A stretch of DNA of 11,926 bases. It comes from CAZHBA01 sp964530225 (GTDB taxonomy: Bacteria; Pseudomonadota; Alphaproteobacteria; UBA6615). The notes under the pieces are model-generated. The model was not told the DNA's origin and ran no database searches. It saw nothing but the letters and a program-made list of their open reading frames with translations. The stretch's first letter is position 1, and every line of letters begins with the position of its first letter. Made by a program: the position numbers and the translations under genes. Of the stretch, positions 5,537 to 11,926 are shown one piece after another. The stretch is from NCBI GenBank assembly GCA_964530225.1, contig CAZHBA010000114.1, positions 1 through 11,926 of the forward strand, written 5' to 3'.

Positions 5537-7096
5537 CTACAACGGCAATTTCGATGGCCGCTCGCGGCGTAGCCAGATCACCACCAGCAACCGCGTCAAC
5601 ATGATAGCGGTAAACATGGAACTGACGATGCCCATCGATAGGGTCACGGCGAAGCCTTTGATTGGTCCGGTACCAAAATTGAACAGCAGTAGCGCCGCGA
5701 TCAGGGTCGTCAGGTTAGAATCGATAATCGTCGTCAGCGCACGTTTATAACCGGCGTCGACCGCGGCTATGGGCAAACGCCCATTACGGGCTTCTTCCTT
5801 AATACGCTCCAGAATCAGCACGTTGGCGTCAACAGCCATACCGATGGTTAGCACGACGCCAGCGATACCAGGTAATGTCAGCGTCGCCTGCAGGACCGAC
5901 AGCAGCGCCAAGATCAGCGCCAAATTGAATATTAACGCTACCGCTGCCATGACGCCGAACAGGCCGTAACTGGCTATCATGAAGACCACCACGGCAATAA
6001 AGCCAACGATGCTAGCAAGCTTGCCAGCGGCGACGGAATCGGCGCCCAGCCCCGGACCGACCGTGCGTTCCTCAAGGATGTTCAATGGCGCCGGCAACGC
6101 GCCCGCCCGCAACACCAGCGCCAAATCGACGGTTTCCGCAACCGTGAAACGGCCGGTGATGATGCCGCTACCGCCGAGAATTGCAGATTGGATACGCGGT
6201 GCGCTGACGATCTCGTTGTCGAGCACGATGGCCAGCCGCGTACCGACATTTTCCGACGTCGCGCGGCCGAACGTTTGTCCACCAGCGGCGTCGAAGCGGA
6301 AGGATACGATTGGTTGACCATCCTGGAAGGTTGCCTGAGCATCGACTAGACGCTCGCCACTGACAACGACATCTTTTAACACCACATAAGGGATACGCTG
6401 GCCGGCATCGTCTTCATACAGCACCCTGGATCCCGGCGGCACTGCTCCGGTTGAGACAACATCGGCAACATTGGCTTGTTCGTTGACCATGTAGAACGTC
6501 AATTTCGCCGTCTTACCCAGCAGCCTCTTAATGCGCTCTGGATCGTCGATGCCTGGCATTTGCACCAGGATGCGTTCTTCGCCTTGTTGCTGGATGTTTG
6601 GTTCGGAAACGCCGGTTTCATCAACCCGCCGCCGCACGACCTCGATCGATTGCTCAATGGCGCGCTGGCGCCGGTCGATGAGCGCCTGTTCAGTAAACTC
6701 CAGGCGGAAATTTACGTCGCCGTTGACCGTCAACACGGCGTCACGTTCTACATTGCGAATCCGTTTGCGCGCCAGCTCTTCATCGGTAGCATCGCGTAGG
6801 CGGAAAACTACGGCATTGCCATCGACCGCGAGTCCGGAATAGCCGATCCGTGGCTGGCGCCGGCGCAACTCGCGGCGAACCTGCGAGCGAATCGAATCGA
6901 GGGAGGCTTTGATGACCTCATTGATTTCTACTTCGAGCAACAGGTGCGCACCGCCTTGCAAATCGAGGCCGAGATTCACTTGTTGATCGGGCAGGACGCC
7001 GGGTGGTTCGTCGAAAAAATTCGGCGCGGCAAAGACGATGCCCCACGCGCAAACAACTACCGTAATTAGGATCGCCCAACGGGGATAATTAATCAT
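5537..7096 (-). CDS. secD: protein translocase subunit SecD
   Basis: SecD is the larger half of the SecDF proton-driven export factor. At 519 aa this is the shorter form typical of alphaproteobacteria, without the extra N-terminal sequence of the 615-aa E. coli protein. It opens with one membrane helix (about 8-24) and the motif NLGLDLQGGAHLLLEV (41-56). A long periplasmic domain with ETGVSEPNIQQQGEERILVQ follows, and then five C-terminal membrane helices with RAGALPAPLNILEERTVGP and the signature GMAVDANVLILERIKEE. The last region has GPIKGFAVTLSMGIVSSMFT. It starts 24 bp after yajC in the same operon; its own ribosome binding site is weak, so coupling to yajC is likely. The frame is intact. 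Confidence 0.97.
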   Translation of the reverse strand: MINYPRWAILITVVVCAWGIVFAAPNFFDEPPGVLPDQQVNLGLDLQGGAHLLLEVEINEVIKASLDSIRSQVRRELRRRQPRIGYSGLAVDGNAVVFRLRDATDEELARKRIRNVERDAVLTVNGDVNFRLEFTEQALIDRRQRAIEQSIEVVRRRVDETGVSEPNIQQQGEERILVQMPGIDDPERIKRLLGKTAKLTFYMVNEQANVADVVSTGAVPPGSRVLYEDDAGQRIPYVVLKDVVVSGERLVDAQATFQDGQPIVSFRFDAAGGQTFGRATSENVGTRLAIVLDNEIVSAPRIQSAILGGSGIITGRFTVAETVDLALVLRAGALPAPLNILEERTVGPGLGADSVAAGKLASIVGFIAVVVFMIASYGLFGVMAAVALIFNLALILALLSVLQATLTLPGIAGVVLTIGMAVDANVLILERIKEEARNGRLPIAAVDAGYKRALTTIIDSNLTTLIAALLLFNFGTGPIKGFAVTLSMGIVSSMFTAIMLTRLLVVIWLRRERPSKLPL

Positions 7097-7120
7097 GCGG
7101 GAACACCGACCAATCTCGGG

Positions 7121-7570
7121 TTATTTCCTGCCACCAAGTCCGCCAAGTAACCCACCCAGCAACCCGCCGAATTTGCCTTGACCGGGTCCGACAACCGTCG
7201 GTCCGCCAGCCGACTTGCCGCCACCTCCGCCACCGGAAGAGCCTGCAGGTTCCGAACGGCCCAACACATCAGACAAGGTGCTGCGCAGCACGTTAATCTT
7301 TACACCGTCGGCGATTTCAACGACCAACTCGTCATTGTCCTTGACCCGCGTCACCGTGCCGATAATACCACCACCAGTCAGCACTCGGTCGCCTCGCTTC
7401 ACTACGCTGAGCATATCGCGGTGCTGCTTTACCTTTTTTTGCTGCGGCCGGATGAGCAAAAAATAGAAAACGACAAAAATGAGGATAATGGGCGCGAATG
7501 CACCGAGCCCGCCGCCCTCGCCGCCACCAAAACCAAAAAAACCTTGTGCCTGTGCCGGCGTGATAAACAT
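7121..7570 (-). CDS. yajC: preprotein translocase subunit YajC, with glycine-rich tail
   Basis: YajC is a small single-pass inner-membrane protein that associates with SecDF and the Sec holotranslocon. Here it has 149 aa, longer than the usual ~110. The N-terminal PAQAQGFFGFGG is typical of alphaproteobacteria. The membrane helix APIILIFVVFYFLLIRPQQKK (26-46) is followed by MLSVVKRGDRVLTGGGIIGTV and a small beta domain to about residue 105. The extra length is a low-complexity tail of glycine runs with a GGLLGGLLGGLGG repeat at the end. The ribosome binding site GGAG lies 6 bases before the ATG. It is the first gene of yajC-secD-secF. Confidence 0.96.
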   Translation of the reverse strand: MFITPAQAQGFFGFGGGEGGGLGAFAPIILIFVVFYFLLIRPQQKKVKQHRDMLSVVKRGDRVLTGGGIIGTVTRVKDNDELVVEIADGVKINVLRSTLSDVLGRSEPAGSSGGGGGGKSAGGPTVVGPGQGKFGGLLGGLLGGLGGRK

Positions 7571-7606
7571 TGGGGTCTCCAGGTTAGGGGTCTTTAAGAT
7601 CGCCGG

Positions 7607-7634
7607 ATATTAGCGACGTGGGGTCGAATTGCAA
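7607..7634 (-). promoter_or_regulatory. putative promoter of yajC-secD-secF
   Basis: On the minus strand TTGCAA (7629-7634; four of six matches to TTGACA) and TAATAT (7607-7612; four of six matches to TATAAT) are 16 bp apart. Transcription would start near 7600 and leave a ~30-nt leader before the yajC ATG. The rest of the divergent gap to the DUF815 gene (7635-7829) contains a run of nine C residues (7739-7747) but no clear second promoter. Confidence 0.45.
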
Positions 7635-7829
7635 TGGCCACAGCCGAGCAATCAAATGGCGGGAGTGGAGCGTTTTGTCAACATTTCTGCCACGCCTGCA
7701 GCTAAATAGCAGCAATTCGGCCTACAAACCGCCCGCTACCCCCCCCCTAGGCCGTTGACCGCAGTCGAGCCGAACGATTAGGTTCGCCCCCATTCCAACC
7801 GGCGAACAACATCAAAAAGCGATCAAGTA

Positions 7830-8699
7830 ATGAGCGAAAAGGATTTCGGCCCGTTGTTAAATCGTATCGCTGCGGCGCTTGAGCGCTTGGCGCCGGACGA
7901 CCAACTGGCTGTTAATTTGTCTGTAGCAGACGCATTCGTGTGGCACGCTGCGCCAAACGGTGCCGACGGCTGGCTCGAACCGATCGCCAAGGTCAACCGG
8001 CTGCCCCTCGACCTGCTCCAGGGAATCGATCGGCAGGCGGACACTTTGCTGGAGAATACCAAGCGCTTTGCCGCCGGCTTGCCGGCCAATAATGCATTAC
8101 TGTGGGGGGCACGGGGAACCGGCAAATCGAGTCTAATTAAATCGGTCCACGGGCTCATCAACGAAGCGAACCCAGGCTCACTGGCCCTGGTTGAGATTCA
8201 CCGTGAGGACATCCATTCACTGCCTGCACTACTGACGCTGCTGCGCGGGCATGACCGTCAGGTCGTGCTGTTCTGCGACGATTTGAGCTTCGATGACGCC
8301 GACACCAGCTACAAATCACTCAAAGCGGTTCTCGAAGGCGGCATCGAGGGCCGCCCCGACAATGTGGTATTCTACGCCACGTCGAACCGGCGCCACCTGC
8401 TGCCACGCGACATGATCGAAAACGAGCGTTCAACTGCGATCAACCCCTCCGAGGCAGTTGAAGAGAAAGTATCCCTATCCGACCGCTTCGGATTGTGGCT
8501 GGGCTTCCATCACACCGACCAGGACACATTCTTCGCCATGATCGATGCCTATGTCGACCACTACGGCCTCGACATTAACCGCAAGACTCTTCACGCCGAG
8601 GCCAAGGAATGGTCGGTTACCCGCGGCGCGCGCTCGGGTCGGGTCGCCTGGCAATATGTGCAGGACCTGGCCGGCCGCCAAGGCAAATACCTCGACTAA
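7830..8699 (+). CDS. DUF815-family AAA+ ATPase
   Basis: This 289-aa cytoplasmic P-loop ATPase of the AAA+ superfamily belongs to a family whose function is unknown. The N-terminal ~85 residues are helical with no known motif. The ATPase core shows Walker A GARGTGKSS (93-101), Walker B VVLFCDDLSF (145-154), the sensor-1 region FYATSNRRHLLP (181-192) and SLSDRFGLWLGF (215-226). A C-terminal GARSGRVAWQYVQDL (266-280) could supply the sensor-2 arginine. Length and motifs are complete. The gene is divergent from yajC, an arrangement I recall as common in alphaproteobacteria, which hints at a role near the Sec machinery or envelope but proves nothing. The start ATG has no strong ribosome binding site; I kept it because MSEKDFGPLLNRIA fits the usual N-terminus. 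The following gene converges on it, 12 bp after its stop. Confidence 0.88.
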   Translation: MSEKDFGPLLNRIAAALERLAPDDQLAVNLSVADAFVWHAAPNGADGWLEPIAKVNRLPLDLLQGIDRQADTLLENTKRFAAGLPANNALLWGARGTGKSSLIKSVHGLINEANPGSLALVEIHREDIHSLPALLTLLRGHDRQVVLFCDDLSFDDADTSYKSLKAVLEGGIEGRPDNVVFYATSNRRHLLPRDMIENERSTAINPSEAVEEKVSLSDRFGLWLGFHHTDQDTFFAMIDAYVDHYGLDINRKTLHAEAKEWSVTRGARSGRVAWQYVQDLAGRQGKYLD

Positions 8700-8711
8700 C
8701 CAGAGTGATGC

Positions 8712-9713
8712 CTAACTAGGCAAGAACTTGCGCGGATCAACCGCCTGACTGCCCTTGCGCACTTCGAAATGAAGCTGCGGCGCGTCTATGTCACCAGACT
8801 TGCCAACCCACGCGATAACCTGACCGCGTGAGACCACATCACCGCGCGCCACCAACAATTTGTCGGCATGTGCATAGGCGGTTATCAACCCGCCACTATG
8901 CTTAATCAGCAGCATGTTACCGAAGCCGCGTATTTGGTCGCCGGCATAGGCAACGACCCCATTATCAGCGGCACGTACCGGCGCGCCCAGCGGCGCGGCA
9001 ATATTCATCCCGTCATTGTGCAGCGCCGAGGCCTTGGGGCCGAACGACGACAGCACCCGACCATCGACGGGCCAGATAAACCCCTCAGCATCACGGGAGG
9101 GCACTGGCAGCGACGGCCGGAATACCGGCTTCGGTCGCGGCCGAGGTACACCGTTGGCCGATGGCGGCCCACGCAGCGCGCGCGCGATGGATGACGATCG
9201 TGGTTTCTGTGCCGGCTGAGCGCGCAACATCTGAGTGGTTAACGCCCTTCCCTTACGCGTATCGAAGGGCAGTATTAGACGCTGCCCAACATTGATCCTG
9301 TACGGCGAACGCAACCGGTTGGCGCGCGCCAGCGAGGCCATGTCGACGCCATGCCTTCGTGATATGGCGTACAACGTATCGCCGCGCCGTACGCTATAGG
9401 CTTGCAGTGGCGGCAAATAAAGGCGGGATCCGGCAGCAAGCCGATAGGGTGGCCGTAGTTTGTTGCGATCAATCAGAGCGCGCGTCGAAATATCGTAGCG
9501 TTGGGCGATGCCATAGACGGTTTCGCCACGCCTCACCACATGGACACTCGTTGCGGCGCTGTGCACCTGACGGTCGCCATAGCTGCGGTCGACAACGGGT
9601 GCCGACTCGCTAGTACCGCAAGCGGCCAGAATAACGGAGCACAGCGCCAACCAGGCCCACGCCTTTGGATGCCACAGAAAAACTCTAACCGTATAGTTAC
9701 AGGCTCCGGTCAT
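8712..9713 (-). CDS. LysM/LytM (M23-fold) lipoprotein, NlpD-like, catalytically degenerate
   Basis: This 333-aa envelope protein has a lipoprotein signal ending in VILAAC (Cys32), so it is probably anchored in the outer membrane. Two LysM peptidoglycan-binding repeats lie at about 57-101 and 105-149, then a proline/arginine-rich linker and an M23 domain from 210 to the end. The zinc site of active M23 enzymes is degraded. The usual HxGxD is here HNDGMN, leaving Asn233 and Asn237 at the His and Asp positions, and the usual HxH is QLH (Gln313, His315). Only His282 and His315 remain. This matches NlpD/EnvC-type amidase activators rather than peptidases. E. coli nlpD also sits beside pcm and surE, which supports the assignment. 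The ATG overlaps the pcm stop by 4 bp (ATGA), so the two are probably translated together. Confidence 0.9.
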   Translation of the reverse strand: MTGACNYTVRVFLWHPKAWAWLALCSVILAACGTSESAPVVDRSYGDRQVHSAATSVHVVRRGETVYGIAQRYDISTRALIDRNKLRPPYRLAAGSRLYLPPLQAYSVRRGDTLYAISRRHGVDMASLARANRLRSPYRINVGQRLILPFDTRKGRALTTQMLRAQPAQKPRSSSIARALRGPPSANGVPRPRPKPVFRPSLPVPSRDAEGFIWPVDGRVLSSFGPKASALHNDGMNIAAPLGAPVRAADNGVVAYAGDQIRGFGNMLLIKHSGGLITAYAHADKLLVARGDVVSRGQVIAWVGKSGDIDAPQLHFEVRKGSQAVDPRKFLPS

Positions 9714-10357
9714 TCGTCATTGTCTTCGACCAACCCCGATAATAAAGGCACAAACCTTACCTTCATCATATCGCGGATATCATACCCCTCCTCCGTTCGG
9801 CGAATCTGCTTCAACACCTGCACGTGGTCCCGGCCGCCGACAGGTAAGACTATAATCCCGCCCACCGCCAATTGATCTAGCAAAACATCGGGGAGTGTGC
9901 CGGCGGCAGCGGTTACGCTGATACGGTCGAACGGCGCTTGCTCTGGCCAACCCAGCGTACCGTCGCCGGCGCGGGTCGTGATATTGTGCAGGCCGAGTTC
10001 GGCAAACTGGCGTTCAGCTTCCGCCAGCAGTGGCCGGTGGCGTTCGATGGTGTACACCCGCCGACAAAGCTGCGCCAAAATCGCCGCATGATAGCCCGAA
10101 CCCGTACCCACCTCCAATATCTTCATCCGATCATTGAGCTCCAATGCCTCGATCATGGAGGCCACCACCTGCGGTTGGCTAAGGGTCTGGCCATGGCCGA
10201 TCGGTAGCGCAGTATTTTCGTAGGCCTGGTCGCGGAAGGTCTCGAGCACGAACAATTCGCGCGGCACCCGTTCAATGGCCGACAGAACAGCCGTGTCGGT
10301 GATGCCAGCGCTACGCAGTGACAAGGTCAGACGGGCCTTATTGGCCGGCGTGGTCAT
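9710..10357 (-). CDS. pcm: protein-L-isoaspartate O-methyltransferase
   Basis: Pcm transfers a methyl group from S-adenosylmethionine to isoaspartyl residues in aged proteins, starting their repair to aspartate. The 215-aa sequence has family length and motifs: the substrate-side segment GHGQTLSQPQVVASMIEAL (54-72), SAM-binding motif I ILEVGTGSGYHAAILA (80-95), YTIERHRPLLAEA (102-114) and the later ISVTAAAGTLPDVLLDQL (146-163), followed by GGIIVLPVG. The ATG overlaps the surE stop by 4 bp and its own stop overlaps the start of the LytM gene by 4 bp. The proximity to surE fits a shared stress or survival role, as known for E. coli surE-pcm. Confidence 0.95.
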   Translation of the reverse strand: MTTPANKARLTLSLRSAGITDTAVLSAIERVPRELFVLETFRDQAYENTALPIGHGQTLSQPQVVASMIEALELNDRMKILEVGTGSGYHAAILAQLCRRVYTIERHRPLLAEAERQFAELGLHNITTRAGDGTLGWPEQAPFDRISVTAAAGTLPDVLLDQLAVGGIIVLPVGGRDHVQVLKQIRRTEEGYDIRDMMKVRFVPLLSGLVEDNDE

Positions 10358-11151
10358 TTATTGAGCGGTTCCAGCGCACTCGCCAAATTCTTCATGGCGC
10401 GCCGGTTGGTGAAGTCGAGATTAACCGGCGTGACCGAAATTTTACCTTCTTCCACGGCGCCCAAGTCAGTCCCCTTACGGCCCGGCGCTTGCGACGGCAG
10501 AGCGCCAATCCAGTAATAACGCCCACCCATGGGGTGACGCCGCTCAACCAGCGAATCACCCATGGCGCGTTGGCTCATGTGAGTTACCTCGACACCGGTA
10601 ACGTCCGGCGGCCTAACCTTGGGAAAATTGACGTTAATAAAGGTTCGTTTCGGCCACCCAGCCCGCAACAGCTTGCGGATCAGCGCCGGCGCATGAGTCT
10701 CGGCAGTCGGCCAGTGCACATTACGCTCGCGAGGATCGATCTGCTGGCTCAGCGCAATCGCAGGAAATCCCAACAATGTTGCTTCCATAGCCGCAGCGCA
10801 GGTTCCCGAATAAGTGATGAACTCGCCTATGTTGCTGCCACGGTTGATCCCCGATAGTACCAGGTCCGGCTTATGCTCTTTCAAGAGCTGGTGGATGCCC
10901 ATTAGTACGCTGTCGGTCGGCGTGCCCTCAACGGCGTAGCGCCGCGTCGCCACCCGGCGCAGCCATAGCGGCGTACGCAGTGACAACGAGTGGCCGGCAC
11001 CGCTTTGCTCGTGCATTGGCGCACATACCCAAACATCGTCAGAAATCTGCTTGGCGATACGCTGCAGCACCTTGATACCAGGGGCGCGGACACCGTCATC
11101 GTTAGAAATTAAAATACGAAGGCCGCCGAGGTGGCGTGAAAACTCATGCAT
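10354..11151 (-). CDS. surE: 5'/3'-nucleotidase SurE
   Basis: SurE is a metal-dependent phosphatase that removes phosphate from nucleoside monophosphates and is linked to stationary-phase survival. At 265 aa it is close to the family's ~250. The active-site residues are visible: ISNDDG (15-20, with Asp18-Asp19 binding metal), APMHEQSGAGHSLSL (44-58, Ser50) and LSGINRGSNIGEFITYSGT (99-117, Asn103). The core then continues with AAAMEATLLGFPAIALS. About ten residues precede the usual RILISNDDG start; no in-frame ATG lies closer, and the frame overlaps the end of serS by 8 bp, so I kept the ATG at 11151. Confidence 0.95.
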   Translation of the reverse strand: MHEFSRHLGGLRILISNDDGVRAPGIKVLQRIAKQISDDVWVCAPMHEQSGAGHSLSLRTPLWLRRVATRRYAVEGTPTDSVLMGIHQLLKEHKPDLVLSGINRGSNIGEFITYSGTCAAAMEATLLGFPAIALSQQIDPRERNVHWPTAETHAPALIRKLLRAGWPKRTFINVNFPKVRPPDVTGVEVTHMSQRAMGDSLVERRHPMGGRYYWIGALPSQAPGRKGTDLGAVEEGKISVTPVNLDFTNRRAMKNLASALEPLNK

Positions 11152-11926
11152 CGGCGCCTATCACTTCTAAACCGCCCATATAGGGGCGTAGCACCTCGGG
11201 CACGCCAATCGAGCCGTCCGCGCGCTGGTAGTTTTCGATGACCGCGATCAAGGCCCGGCCAACCGCCACACCCGAACCATTCAACGTATGGACATGGGCC
11301 GCGCCCTTACTCTCACCCGCCGAGCGGAAACGCGCTTTCATGCGACGGGCCTGAAAATCGAGAGTGTTGGAACAACTGGATATCTCACGATAGGTCCTTT
11401 GCCCCGGCAGCCAGACTTCGATGTCGTGGGTCTTGGCCGCCGCGAACCCGGTGTCGCCGCTGCACAAAACCACCACGCGGTAAGGCAGCTCGAGGCGTTG
11501 CAAGACCGCTTCGGCGCAACCGGTCATACGTTCCAGTTCTTCGTCCGACTTATCGGGATGAACGATGGAGACCATCTCTACTTTATAGAACTGGTGTTGG
11601 CGTAGCATGCCGCGCGTGTCTTTGCCGGCGGCACCGGCCTCGGCGCGGAAACACGAGGTGTGCGCGGTTAGCCGGATCGGCAATTCAGCTTCGTCTAGGA
11701 TTTGGTCGGCGACCATATTTGTCAGCGGCACCTCGGCGGTGGGAATAAGCCAATGATCGCCGGTGGTATGGAATAAATCGTCGGCGAATTTCGGCAACTG
11801 CCCGGTGCCGTAAAGCGCGTTATCGCGCACCAGCAACGGCGGGCTGACCTCGGTGTAGCCGAACTCAGTGGTCTGCAGATCGAGCATAAACTGAGCCAGT
11901 GCCCGCTCCATGCGTGCAAACACCCC
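11144..11926 (-). CDS. serS: seryl-tRNA synthetase, C-terminal portion
   Basis: SerRS charges tRNA-Ser (and tRNA-Sec where present) with serine. About 260 residues of the class II catalytic core are present; the N-terminal coiled-coil tRNA-binding arm lies beyond the window edge. Visible landmarks are GYTEVSPPLLVRDNALYGTGQLPKF written in two parts: GYTEVSPPLLV (motif 1 end), then GTGQLPKF. Next come LIPTAEVPLTNMV, motif 2 FRAEAGAAGKDTRGMLRQHQ, YREISSCSNTLDFQARR and motif 3 NGSGVAVGRALIAVIENYQ. The stop TGA is at 11144-11146. It is the most upstream visible gene of the run serS-surE-pcm-LytM; its promoter is outside the window. Confidence 0.97.
   Translation of the reverse strand, partial: GVFARMERALAQFMLDLQTTEFGYTEVSPPLLVRDNALYGTGQLPKFADDLFHTTGDHWLIPTAEVPLTNMVADQILDEAELPIRLTAHTSCFRAEAGAAGKDTRGMLRQHQFYKVEMVSIVHPDKSDEELERMTGCAEAVLQRLELPYRVVVLCSGDTGFAAAKTHDIEVWLPGQRTYREISSCSNTLDFQARRMKARFRSAGESKGAAHVHTLNGSGVAVGRALIAVIENYQRADGSIGVPEVLRPYMGGLEVIGADA

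Noticed and set aside
7739..7747. Run of nine C residues as a phase-variable tract
   Set aside because: It lies about 80 bp before the DUF815 start in non-coding DNA and at no clear promoter spacer, so a switching role cannot be supported.
7771..7786. CGAAC-N6-GTTCG upstream of the DUF815 gene, considered as a LexA box
   Set aside because: The alphaproteobacterial LexA site is a direct repeat (GTTC-N7-GTTC); this is a short inverted repeat with different spacing and could be chance.
8709..8722. TGCCTAACTAGGCA inverted repeat between convergent DUF815 and LytM genes, considered as a terminator
   Set aside because: The stem is only five or six base pairs, no T run follows on either strand, and it overlaps the stop codon of the LytM gene.

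Overview
The window looks like a piece of an alphaproteobacterial chromosome, probably Rhodospirillales-like or an uncultured relative. I base this on gene order and protein type: a short SecD (519 aa) with separate SecF and YajC, a DUF815 ATPase divergent from yajC, and a serS-surE-pcm-LytM/LysM lipoprotein run. A catalytically degraded phytoene-synthase-like protein of the NDUFAF6 type nearby fits the same group. No taxonomic marker was tested, so this is an inference.

Layout. Positions 1-335 are the 3' end of uvrA (+). Positions 336-667 hold no recognisable gene and end in a dispersed palindromic repeat. Positions 668-4335 are a mosaic of accessory or poorly understood genes: an HpaB-type flavin-dependent monooxygenase (-), a frameshifted DUF1330 pseudogene (+), an NDUFAF6-like protein (-), and a two-gene (+) unit of a 33-aa membrane microprotein followed by a membrane protein related to the N-terminal domain of urate hydroxylase PuuD. 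That unit has an extended -10 promoter and a near-perfect intrinsic terminator. A second copy of the repeat follows the terminator, and a short ORF of unknown meaning lies beyond it.

Positions 4568-7634 are the yajC-secD-secF operon (-), the accessory part of the Sec translocon, with a plausible promoter in front of yajC. A DUF815 ATPase (+) diverges from it. Positions 8712-11926 are a tightly packed (-) operon, serS-surE-pcm-LytM lipoprotein, whose reading frames overlap by 8, 4 and 4 bp. This suggests translational coupling.

Functionally the window combines protein export (YajC/SecD/SecF), envelope maintenance (LysM/LytM lipoprotein, probably an amidase activator rather than a hydrolase), damage repair (UvrA, Pcm, SurE) and translation (SerS). 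I see no CRISPR array, tRNA, rRNA, insertion sequence, prophage or obvious new defence system. The best candidates for something undescribed are the 33-aa microprotein/PuuD-domain pair at 3556-4179 and the repeat family that ends two transcription units.
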